Positions 1 to 6,575 of a stretch of DNA of 48,422 nt are shown piece by piece. The stretch covers positions 1 through 48,422 of the forward strand of contig NZ_JAAOJA010000022.1 in assembly GCF_013184545.1 (NCBI RefSeq). The letters run 5' to 3'. Every line of letters starts with the position of its first letter. Position 1 is the stretch's first letter. Both the position numbers and the translations under genes were made by a program. Under the pieces are notes generated by a model that was not told where the DNA came from, did not search any database, and saw only the letters and a program-made list of their open reading frames with translations. The stretch comes from Pseudomonas tumuqii (GTDB taxonomy: Bacteria; Pseudomonadota; Gammaproteobacteria; Pseudomonadales; Pseudomonadaceae).

Positions 1-118
1 CGATCCACGCTTCCTCCCCACACTCGGTCGCCCTCATGCAGTTGCGCTTCACTTCGTTCGCTGTGGTCAGCTTACGGCGGGACTTTCACCCACAAGATTG
101 CGCCCATGCTGGGCGCAC
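1..118 (-). mobile_element. Group II intron, 5' end (partial)
   Basis: Read on the minus strand from 118 leftwards, the segment opens with GTGCGCCC, the GUGYG-type 5' end of bacterial group II introns. A GCGCCC/GGGCGC hairpin follows (100-116), then GGTGAAAGTCCC (90-79), a block typical of the first domain. The intron runs off the left edge, so its reverse transcriptase is not visible. It begins directly behind the T-tract of the phrS/ccoM terminator, the target preference known for class C group II introns. Identification is from remembered motifs; class and exact boundary are inferred. Confidence 0.75.
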
Positions 119-120
119 AT

Positions 121-145
121 AAAAAAAGGGCGACCGAAGTCGCCC
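121..145 (-). terminator. Rho-independent terminator of phrS/ccoM
   Basis: On the minus strand GGGCGAC and GTCGCCC (145-128) pair around a TTCG loop, followed by seven T residues (127-121). The group II intron begins two bases beyond. Confidence 0.92.
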
Positions 146-179
146 AAATTGCCTTGCGTGCCCGTGGTTCTGGAAAGAC

Positions 180-296
180 TCAGGGCGCCTTGCGCTTGTG
201 TGAGTCTTTCCAGATGAAATAACCAACACCTACGAAGAATGCGACCATCAAACCGACGGTGCCGACTCCGGCGAGAACTACAACATCGATAAACAT
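180..296 (-). CDS. ccoM: cbb3-type cytochrome oxidase small subunit CcoM
   Basis: A 38-residue protein, MFIDVVVLAG...KRKAP, with one transmembrane helix (about residues 5-28) and the cytoplasmic tail IWKDSHKRKAP. It closely resembles CcoM, the single-helix accessory subunit found in the Pseudomonas stutzeri cbb3 oxidase structure, which supports assembly or stability of this high-affinity terminal oxidase in the inner membrane. The start is fixed by an AGGAGG seven bases upstream. The gene lies wholly inside the phrS-like transcript, and two ANR boxes upstream predict expression at low oxygen, when cbb3 oxidases matter. It is too short for most gene finders. Confidence 0.85.
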   Translation of the reverse strand: MFIDVVVLAGVGTVGLMVAFFVGVGYFIWKDSHKRKAP

Positions 297-343
297 GATT
301 GCCTCCTGCGGTAGCCCTCTTGGGCTGTTGGGGATGGCTGCAA

Positions 344-382
344 GTTATCAGGGCTGCGGGGCGGTTCATTGATCCAAGTCAA
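344..382 (-). promoter_or_regulatory. ANR-dependent promoter of phrS/ccoM (ANR box 369-382)
   Basis: TTGATCCAAGTCAA at 369-382 matches the FNR/ANR consensus TTGAT-N4-ATCAA at 9 of 10 positions. Its centre is about 41 bases from the predicted start near 334, the classic class II activator spacing. A -10-like GATAAC lies at 349-344 on the minus strand. Confidence 0.8.
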
Positions 383-418
383 GGGGGCGCAGAGGCCCGC
401 TGCGCATGGCAGCGGATA

Positions 419-432
419 CTGATCCAGATCAA
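419..432. promoter_or_regulatory. Second ANR/FNR box
   Basis: CTGATCCAGATCAA matches the ANR consensus at 9 of 10 positions. Its centre is exactly 50 bases upstream of the first box, so two ANR dimers could bind on roughly the same DNA face. Confidence 0.7.
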
Positions 433-648
433 CGAATAGGCCCCGAACGGGGCGAATGGACAGGCGTGGCACAAGGCGACATCGCCTTTATGGACTGCGC
501 GAAAAGCGGGTAAAACAACGCGCACCTGCTGCGACCGTCTCCGGCGGCAGTGCACCATGGTTTATCGGCACGGCACAAAAGCTGGCCGGCTGTCGCTGCG
601 CCCTCGCGACGGCGCTCGACAGGCTCACAACCGCTGAGTCAGGCCTGG
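433..648. other. Intergenic region without a recognised gene
   Basis: No convincing gene on either strand. A small hairpin, GCCCC-GAAC-GGGGC, lies at 440-453 and has no T-tract. Confidence 0.5.
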
Positions 649-810
649 CTAGCGCTTTTTCGGCTTGCTCTTGCTGCTCTTCTTGCCCTTGGGCAGGGGC
701 AGCGCCTGCTCGAATGCCTGACGCATCTCGTCGAGCTTCTTGTCATGCAGGTCGTGGATGCGCTTGCCGCGCTCGGCGCTGAAGTCGATCAGCTTGTCGT
801 CGTTGCTCAT
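649..810 (-). CDS. Small basic protein coupled to alkB
   Basis: A 53-residue protein beginning MSNDDKLIDF, with a charged amphipathic middle (AERGKRIHDLHDKKLDEMRQ) and a strongly basic tail (KGKKSSKSKPKKR). No enzymatic domain is visible. It looks like a conserved hypothetical Pseudomonas protein; the tail suggests nucleic-acid or ribosome contact, which is inference. The start is chosen because its ATG overlaps the alkB stop as ATGA, the usual arrangement for translational coupling. Upstream in-frame codons would push it far into alkB. The coupling suggests equimolar production with AlkB and possibly a helper role in alkylation repair. Confidence 0.72.
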   Translation of the reverse strand: MSNDDKLIDFSAERGKRIHDLHDKKLDEMRQAFEQALPLPKGKKSSKSKPKKR

Positions 811-1409
811 GATGGCGACCGGATTAAACGAAACGTCAGATTCAGGCGTGGCGCGCATGGGCTGCGCGTCTTCGCCACTTGATGCTGCCAATAATGCTGG
901 GTTGGCCCGCCCATGACCAGCAGCGAACCGTGATTGAGCGCCAGGGAGTGCTCGATGCGGCTGTGCCCCTTGCGCCGTAAATCGAAACGCCGGGTCGCGC
1001 CCAGGTTGAGCGAAGCGATCAGCGGATTGGCACCCAGCTCGGCCTCGTCGTCGCTGTGCCAGCCCATGGAGTCCTGGCCGTCGCGGTAATAGTTGAGCAA
1101 TACGCCGTTGAGCGGCTGCCCGACCGCCGCCACCAGCCGGGCGCGAATCTCCGCGAGCAGGGGCGTCCAGGGCAGCGGTTGATGGGTCAGGCCGGAATAG
1201 CGGTAGCTGGCCGCGGCATCGCCATACCAGGCGACCAGCCGCGGCACCGGGTGCTGGCGACCGTAAAGCCGCACCTGCGGCTGCTGCCAGGGCGTCTGCT
1301 CGAGCAGCTGCGCAAGCCAGCGATCCGCCGTGGCCTGCTCCAGCCAGTGCGGCTTGAAGTCCAGCTCGGCGTCGGCCAGTTGCACATCGGTATCGGGGAA
1401 TAGGCTCAC
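807..1409 (-). CDS. alkB: Alpha-ketoglutarate-dependent dioxygenase AlkB
   Basis: Fe(II)/2-oxoglutarate dioxygenase of the AlkB family, which removes N1-methyladenine and N3-methylcytosine lesions from DNA or RNA by oxidative demethylation. Visible motifs: NYYRDGQDSMGWHSDDE with the HxD iron ligands (H and D of HSD), QHYWQHQV with the distal histidine, and RLNLTFR, the 2-oxoglutarate-binding RxNxTFR. About 200 residues from a GTG at 1409 (VSLFPDTDVQL), a plausible family N-terminus. An upstream GTG at 1472 would add 21 residues and overlap the preceding gene, and no strong ribosome site decides between them. A small basic protein is coupled downstream, and a 98-aa unknown gene lies upstream on the same strand. 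Confidence 0.9.
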   Translation of the reverse strand: MSLFPDTDVQLADAELDFKPHWLEQATADRWLAQLLEQTPWQQPQVRLYGRQHPVPRLVAWYGDAAASYRYSGLTHQPLPWTPLLAEIRARLVAAVGQPLNGVLLNYYRDGQDSMGWHSDDEAELGANPLIASLNLGATRRFDLRRKGHSRIEHSLALNHGSLLVMGGPTQHYWQHQVAKTRSPCAPRLNLTFRLIRSPS

Positions 1410-1450
1410 GGGCAATCGGGCTTGGTTATCCAGCGCATAGTGTGCGCCGC

Positions 1451-1747
1451 TCAGACTTCCACATCCACCCACAGACCTTGCCGGGGGAGTTCGTCGATTA
1501 CCGCCTCATCGGCCTCGGCCACGTCGCCTTCGGCCAGTTCCTCGGCGCTGTAGCCACGCCGCTGGCGCCGGCGCTGCTCCTCGCGCAACAACTCGGCCGC
1601 CTCCTGGGGGTGGCGCTTATCCAGGCTCACGCCACTTTCCTTGGCGCTGGCGGCGGCCGGCGTAACCGGCGGGATATCGGGCCTGGGCTTGATCACGTCC
1701 TGCTGGACGGTGACCGGCGCCATGCCGTGCGGAATTGGCGGTAGCAC
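1451..1747 (-). CDS. Conserved hypothetical protein (PA3307-like)
   Basis: About 98 residues, beginning VLPPIPHGMAPVTVQ, proline-rich at the N-terminus (RPDIPPVTPAA), then a charged helical stretch with EEQRRRQRRGY and a very acidic end (EELAEGDVAEADEAVIDE). No signal peptide, membrane helix or catalytic motif; the function is not recognised. The start is the GTG at 1747 because AAAGGAGGA lies about 9 bases upstream; an earlier GTG at 1783 has no ribosome site. It sits between alkB and divergent rapA, the order I recall for PA3306-PA3307-PA3308 in P. aeruginosa. Confidence 0.72.
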   Translation of the reverse strand: MLPPIPHGMAPVTVQQDVIKPRPDIPPVTPAAASAKESGVSLDKRHPQEAAELLREEQRRRQRRGYSAEELAEGDVAEADEAVIDELPRQGLWVDVEV

Positions 1748-1866
1748 TTTATTCAGTCCTCCTTTGGTCAGGCTGTCGGCCACCCGGACGCCGACTTGAG
1801 CACGGCCTCGCTACACTTTCGACTCAAGTAACAGCTAATAAGTACCAGTTAAGCAGCATTGCGTCT

Positions 1867-1895
1867 TTGGCCTTGGCTTGGCGTTCCGTTACCAT
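1867..1895 (+). promoter_or_regulatory. Candidate sigma70 promoter of rapA
   Basis: TTGGCC (1867-1872) and TACCAT (1890-1895) are 17 bases apart and would start transcription about 20 bases before the rapA start codon. Each hexamer matches the consensus only moderately. Confidence 0.4.
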
Positions 1896-1923
1896 AGTCG
1901 GCTTTTTCACGCAGGAGACAGGC

Positions 1924-4767
1924 ATGGCGCAGTATGAACCGGGGCAACGCTGGATCAGTGACAGCGAAGCGGAGTTGGGCTTGGGCACCATCCTCATACA
2001 GGACGGCCGGATGCTCACCGTGCTCTACCCGGCCACTGGCGAAACCCGCCAGTATGCTGCGAACAATGCACCGCTGACCCGCGTGCGTTTCTCCCCGGGC
2101 GACGAGATCACCCACTTCGAAGGCTGGAAGCTGACCGTCCAGGAAGTCGATGACGTCGACGGCCTGCTGGTTTACCACGGCCTCAACGGACAGAGCCAGA
2201 GCGTCACCCTGCCGGAAACCCAGCTGTCCAACTTCATTCAGTTCCGTCTGGCCAGCGACCGCCTGTTCGCCGGCCAGATCGACCCGCTGGCCTGGTTCGC
2301 CCTGCGCTACCGCACCCTGGAGTTCACCAGCAAGCAGTTGCAGTCCTCGCTCTGGGGCCTGGGCGGTGTGCGTGCACAACCGATCGCGCATCAGTTGCAC
2401 ATCGCCCGCGAAGTCGCCGACCGCATCGCCCCGCGGGTATTGCTGGCCGACGAAGTGGGCCTGGGCAAGACCATCGAAGCCGGCCTGGTGATCCATCGCC
2501 AGTTGCTCTCCGGGCGCGCCAGTCGCGTGCTGATCCTGGTGCCGGAAAACCTCCAGCACCAGTGGCTGGTGGAAATGCGCCGGCGCTTCAACCTGGATGT
2601 GGCGCTGTTCGACGCCGAACGTTTTATCGAGAGCGATGCCAGCAATCCCTTCGAGGATTGCCAGTTGGCGCTGGTCGCCCTGGAATGGTTGTGCGAAGAC
2701 GAGCGAGCCCAGGACGCGCTGTTTGCCGCCGACTGGGACCTGCTGGTGGTCGACGAGGCCCATCACCTGGTCTGGCACCCGGAGCACGCCAGCGTGGAAT
2801 ACAGCCTGGTCGATCAGCTTGCCGAAGTGATTCCCGGCGTGCTGCTGCTCACCGCCACCCCGGAACAGCTCGGCCAGGACAGCCACTTCGCCCGCCTGCG
2901 CCTGCTCGACCCGCATCGTTTCCATGATCTCGCCGCCTTCCGCGCCGAGAGCGCCAACTACAAGCCGGTCGCCGAGGCGGTGCAGGAACTGCTCGATCAG
3001 GGCCGTTTGTCGCCCGCCGCGCATAAGACCATCCATGATTTCCTCGGTGCCGAGGGCGAGGCCCTGCTCGGCGCCGTCAGCGATGGCGATAGCGAAGCCG
3101 CGGCGCGCCTGGTGCGCGAGTTGCTCGACCGCCACGGTACCGGCCGCCTGCTGTTTCGCAACACCCGCGCCGCGGTGCAGGGTTTCCCCGAACGCGAACT
3201 GCATGCCTACCCGCTGCCCAGCCCGGACCTGTACCTGGAGCTGCCGGTCGGCGAGCACCCGGACCTGTACCCGGAAGTCAGCTACCAGGCCCAGGCCGAC
3301 GTCGACGAGGAACAGCGCTGGTGGCGTTTCGATCCGCGCGTCGAATGGCTGATCGACACCCTGAAGATGCTCAAGCGGGTCAAGGTGCTGGTGATCTGCG
3401 CCCACGCCGAAACCGCCATGGACCTGGAAGACGCCCTGCGCGTGCGCAAGGGCATCGCCGCCACCGTGTTCCACGAAGGCATGAACATCCTCGAACGCGA
3501 CCGCGCCGCCGCCTACTTTGCCGACGAGGAATTCGGCGCCCAGGTGCTGATCTGCTCGGAGATCGGCAGTGAAGGCCGCAACTTCCAGTTCGCCCACCAC
3601 CTGGTGCTGTTCGATCTGCCGAGCCACCCGGACCTGCTCGAGCAGCGCATCGGCCGCCTCGACCGGATCGGCCAGAAGCACCGCATCCAGTTGCATGTGC
3701 CCTACTTGGAGAACAGCCCGCAGGAACGCCTGTTCCAGTGGTATCACCAGGCGCTGAATGCCTTCCTCGCCACCTGCCCGACCGGCAACGCCCTGCAGCA
3801 CCAGTTCGGCACGCGCCTGCTGCCGCTGCTGGAAAGCGGCGACGACGGCGAATGGCAGAGCCTGGTGGATGAGGCCCGTGGCGAACGCGAGCGGCTGGAA
3901 GGCGAACTGCACGCCGGCCGCGACCGTCTGCTCGAGCTCAATTCCGGCGGTGCCGGTGAGGGCGAGGCGCTGGTCGAGGCCATCCTCGAACAGGACGACC
4001 AGTTCGCCCTGCCTATCTATATGGAGCAGTTGTTCGACGCCTTCGGCATCGACAGCGAGGACCATTCGGACAACGCCCTGATCCTGCGCCCCAGCGAGAA
4101 GATGCTGGATGCCAGCTTCCCGCTCGGCGACGACGAGGGCGTGACCATCACCTACGACCGCGACCTGGCCCTGGCCCGCGAGGACATGCAGTTCCTCACC
4201 TGGGAACACCCGATGGTGCAAGGCGGCATGGACCTGGTGCGTACCGGCTCGATGGGCAACACCGGGGTGGCGCTGATCAAGAACAAGGCCCTGAAACCCG
4301 GCACCGTACTGCTCGAACTGCTGTATGTCAGCGAAGTGGTGGCTCCGCGCGCCCTGCAACTGGGGCGCTACCTGCCGCCGGCGGCGCTGCGCTGCCTGCT
4401 CGACAGCAGCGGCAACGACCTGGCCCACAAGGTGGCGTTCGAGACCTTGAACGACCAACTGGAAAGCGTGCCGCGCGCCAGCGCCAACAAGTTCGTCCAG
4501 GCCCAGCGCGATACCCTCAACCCGTTGATCAATGCCGGCGAAGACAAGGTCGCGCCGCGCCACCTGGAGCGGGTAGCGGAGGCCAAGCGCCGCCTGGCCG
4601 CCGACACCGAAGAGGAACTGGCGCGCCTGACGGCCCTGCAAGCGGTCAACCCGAGCGTGCGCGACAGCGAACTCACCGCCCTGCGCCAGCAGCGCGAGCA
4701 GGGCCTGGCCCTGCTCGACAAAGCCGCGCTGCGCCTGGAAGCGATCAGGGTACTGGTCGCCGGCTGA
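1924..4767 (+). CDS. rapA: RNA polymerase-associated ATPase RapA (HepA)
   Basis: Swi2/Snf2-type ATPase that binds RNA polymerase and promotes its recycling after transcription. 947 residues, the usual family length. The N-terminal Tudor-like region (about 1-110) precedes the helicase core: Walker A in LADEVGLGKTIEA (about 174-185), DEAH box in VVDEAHH (277-280), and motif VI EQRIGRLDRIGQ (573-584). The C-terminal part matches RapA-specific domains. The start is the ATG after a GGAGA site, giving MAQYEPGQRW as in family members. Divergent from the 98-aa gene and alkB; followed by a long palindrome that probably ends transcription. Confidence 0.97.
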   Translation: MAQYEPGQRWISDSEAELGLGTILIQDGRMLTVLYPATGETRQYAANNAPLTRVRFSPGDEITHFEGWKLTVQEVDDVDGLLVYHGLNGQSQSVTLPETQLSNFIQFRLASDRLFAGQIDPLAWFALRYRTLEFTSKQLQSSLWGLGGVRAQPIAHQLHIAREVADRIAPRVLLADEVGLGKTIEAGLVIHRQLLSGRASRVLILVPENLQHQWLVEMRRRFNLDVALFDAERFIESDASNPFEDCQLALVALEWLCEDERAQDALFAADWDLLVVDEAHHLVWHPEHASVEYSLVDQLAEVIPGVLLLTATPEQLGQDSHFARLRLLDPHRFHDLAAFRAESANYKPVAEAVQELLDQGRLSPAAHKTIHDFLGAEGEALLGAVSDGDSEAAARLVRELLDRHGTGRLLFRNTRAAVQGFPERELHAYPLPSPDLYLELPVGEHPDLYPEVSYQAQADVDEEQRWWRFDPRVEWLIDTLKMLKRVKVLVICAHAETAMDLEDALRVRKGIAATVFHEGMNILERDRAAAYFADEEFGAQVLICSEIGSEGRNFQFAHHLVLFDLPSHPDLLEQRIGRLDRIGQKHRIQLHVPYLENSPQERLFQWYHQALNAFLATCPTGNALQHQFGTRLLPLLESGDDGEWQSLVDEARGERERLEGELHAGRDRLLELNSGGAGEGEALVEAILEQDDQFALPIYMEQLFDAFGIDSEDHSDNALILRPSEKMLDASFPLGDDEGVTITYDRDLALAREDMQFLTWEHPMVQGGMDLVRTGSMGNTGVALIKNKALKPGTVLLELLYVSEVVAPRALQLGRYLPPAALRCLLDSSGNDLAHKVAFETLNDQLESVPRASANKFVQAQRDTLNPLINAGEDKVAPRHLERVAEAKRRLAADTEEELARLTALQAVNPSVRDSELTALRQQREQGLALLDKAALRLEAIRVLVAG

Positions 4768-4774
4768 GGCCAGC

Positions 4775-4820
4775 CCCTGAACTGACAAGGCCCGCAATTG
4801 CGGGCCTTGTCAGTTCAGGG
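4775..4820. terminator. 46-bp perfect palindrome between convergent genes
   Basis: Two 21-base arms pair perfectly around AATT (itself a palindrome): CCCTGAACTGACAAGGCCCG on the left, its complement on the right. It starts 8 bases after the rapA stop. There is no long T-tract, so it may terminate poorly or act as a processing or stability hairpin. It is symmetric and could serve both convergent genes. Confidence 0.75.
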
Positions 4821-4828
4821 TGACGGGC

Positions 4829-4907
4829 TGTGGGAGGGGCATCAGCCGCGATCCGACGCGCCTCTGGCTTGTCGCGGCTAAAGCGGAGCGCCGCCCGGCC
4901 CCTCCCG
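4829..4907. repeat. REP-like inverted doublet
   Basis: GGGAGGGGC (4832-4840) pairs with GCCCCTCCC (4898-4906), and inside it AGCCGCGA (4844-4851) pairs with TCGCGGCT (4872-4879). This is the layout of Pseudomonas repetitive extragenic palindromes in inverted pairs. It fills the convergent gap before the MFS gene. Confidence 0.7.
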
Positions 4908-4909
4908 CA

Positions 4910-6247
4910 TTACGCCGGCACCGCCTCGGCCATGCCGCTGCGCATGCGCGCAGAGTCGGCGACAAAACAGCGCGAGGCCTGCAGCAGCGCCAGCATGGTG
5001 AGAAACAGCGCCACCGGGATCAGCAGCATCGCATCATGCAGCCCCACCGCCTTGAAGGTTTCGCTCATCTCGCTGGCGCCAGCGGCGAGCATCGCCGCCT
5101 GGGAGAAATGATCGGACAGCAGGCCCACCGCAATGGGGCCGAGGCCGCCGCCGAGCAGGTACAGACCGGCGAAGAACAGCGCCATGGCCGTGGCACGCAG
5201 GCGCGGCTCGACCACATCCTGCAGCGCCGTGTAGACGCAGGTGTAGAAGTTGTAGGCGAACAGCCAGCCGACGCTGAAGACCGCAACGAACACGCCGACC
5301 TCGATGCGCCCGGCCAATAACGCATAGGCGGTGGCTGCGGCGGCGATCAGCATGCTCACGGCAGCGAACAACAGGCGTCCGGTGGCCGAATGCTGATGAA
5401 TACGATCGGCCATCCAGCCACCCAGCGTCAGGCCAAACAGGCCGGTCACGCCGACGATCACCCCGGTGGCCACTGCCGCCTGCCCCAGCGGCAGGAGGAA
5501 ATAACGCTGCAGCATCGGCACCATGAAGGAGTTGCAGGCGTAGGTGGCGAAGTTGAAGGCCAGGCCGGCGAGCACCAGCCACCAGAAGGTGCGGATCGCC
5601 AGCACCTTGCGCAGCGGCTTGTCCACCGCGCTGCTCGCCACCTGCACGGCTTCCGCCGCACCGCGCTTGGGCTCCTTGATGAAGAACATGAACAGCGCGA
5701 GGATCATCCCCGGCACGGCGGCGATGAAGAACGGCGCGCGCCAGCTGTCGAAGGCCTCGACCATGGCGCCGATGGTGAAGAACGCCAGCAGCAGGCCCAG
5801 GGGTAGGCCGAGCATGAAGATGCCCATGGCCCGGGCGCGTTTGTGCGGCGGAAACAGATCGCCGATCAGCGAGTTGGCCGCCGGCGCATAGCTGGCTTCG
5901 CCGATGCCGACGCCCATGCGTATCAGCAGGAAGCTCCAGAAGTTCCAGGCCAGGCCGTTGACCGCGGTCAAGCCGCTCCATACCACCAAACCCCAGCCCA
6001 TGATCTTGCGCCGCGCGCCGGTGTCGGACATGCGCCCCAGCGGCACGCCGGCGATGGCATAGACGATGGTGAAGGCGGTGCCGATCAAACCCAGCTGAAA
6101 GTCGCTGAGGCTCCATTCCAGGCGAATCGGCTCGATGATGATGGCCGGAATGGTGCGGTCGAAGAAGTTGAACAGGTTGGCGAGAAATAGCAGGAACAGA
6201 ATGCGCCAGGCGTTCGCCGCTTGTTGAGACTGCTGCATGGAATCCAT
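4910..6247 (-). CDS. MFS transporter, spinster-like family
   Basis: 445-residue integral membrane transporter with about 12 hydrophobic helices. The N-terminal half carries FFDRTIPAIIIEPI followed by the MFS loop signature GRMSDTGARRKIM between helices 2 and 3, and GEASYAPAANSLIGDLFPPHKRARAMG further on, which is typical of spinster-type MFS proteins. The central loop (about residue 190-220) carries KEPKRG. Substrate cannot be told from sequence; relatives are assigned to small carboxylates, sugars or lysolipids. The start is the first ATG (MDSM); a second ATG three codons later is also possible. Convergent with rapA and divergent from the acyltransferase gene, so probably a single-gene unit. 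Confidence 0.88.
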   Translation of the reverse strand: MDSMQQSQQAANAWRILFLLFLANLFNFFDRTIPAIIIEPIRLEWSLSDFQLGLIGTAFTIVYAIAGVPLGRMSDTGARRKIMGWGLVVWSGLTAVNGLAWNFWSFLLIRMGVGIGEASYAPAANSLIGDLFPPHKRARAMGIFMLGLPLGLLLAFFTIGAMVEAFDSWRAPFFIAAVPGMILALFMFFIKEPKRGAAEAVQVASSAVDKPLRKVLAIRTFWWLVLAGLAFNFATYACNSFMVPMLQRYFLLPLGQAAVATGVIVGVTGLFGLTLGGWMADRIHQHSATGRLLFAAVSMLIAAAATAYALLAGRIEVGVFVAVFSVGWLFAYNFYTCVYTALQDVVEPRLRATAMALFFAGLYLLGGGLGPIAVGLLSDHFSQAAMLAAGASEMSETFKAVGLHDAMLLIPVALFLTMLALLQASRCFVADSARMRSGMAEAVPA

Positions 6248-6575
6248 CTCTGATTATTGTTATGGCCGCGATACACCACGGGGGCACGAACGTACTTGGC
6301 AGTGACCGCCAGGCAATCGAATCTAGAGCCTGCGATCCGCGCTGTCTGTGACTATTTGTAGTGTTGATGTCAGTGAATCGCACAGATCGAAGTCCCCGGC
6401 ACCAGCAACCCACCGATCAAAAGCCGATTAAACCTGTCGAACGTGTTCAGGTTTGGCCGCGCGCACCTGTGCGCGCCCCTCTTGTGCTCCATCCAAGGGA
6501 GTGCCGGCGCCGTCCAGGCCACCCATGGCGATCCCTCCCCGGGGGATGGGGACAGTTCAATCACAGGAGATCAGA
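6248..6575. other. Divergent intergenic region with two inverted repeats
   Basis: 328 bases without a gene, between the MFS and acyltransferase genes. AACCTG and CAGGTT (6431-6436, 6448-6453) form an operator-like inverted repeat with GAAC/GTTC inside. GCGCGCAC-CT-GTGCGCGC (6459-6476) is a near-perfect palindrome. Both lie 100-145 bases upstream of the acyltransferase start. No known regulator site is recognised. Confidence 0.5.

Larger units (their letters stand above)
121..334 (-). ncRNA. phrS: PhrS-like ANR-controlled RNA (also ccoM mRNA)
   Basis: A transcript of about 210 nt is predicted from a start near 334-337 (ANR box centred about 41 bases upstream, -10-like GATAAC at 349-344) to the T-tract of the hairpin at 128-145. 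In P. aeruginosa, as I recall, the ANR-dependent RNA PhrS (about 212 nt, with a short ORF of about 37 codons) lies next to the alkB homologue. Length, short ORF, ANR control and the alkB/rapA neighbourhood all agree. PhrS stimulates PqsR synthesis by base pairing there; whether pairing is kept here is unknown. The untranslated part after the ccoM stop (179-146) would hold any pairing region. Confidence 0.7.

Noticed and set aside
67..369. A 100-codon frame over ccoM
   Set aside because: The 38-codon ccoM frame has the ribosome site, membrane helix and family match; the longer frame crosses the intron boundary and terminator.
1410..1472. Upstream GTG start for alkB
   Set aside because: It would overlap the preceding gene by 22 bases and adds a non-conserved segment; kept only as an alternative.
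1735..1923. A 63-codon N-terminal extension of rapA
   Set aside because: No homology, no ribosome site, and it covers the rapA promoter region; the ATG at 1924 gives the family N-terminus.
1849..4797. A 982-codon open frame antisense to rapA
   Set aside because: It is the mirror of a high-GC coding region; the sense strand encodes unmistakable RapA motifs and the antisense frame shows none.
5034..6413. A 459-codon minus-strand frame over the MFS gene
   Set aside because: Arginine/histidine-rich composition typical of an out-of-frame reading; the other frame encodes a clear MFS transporter.
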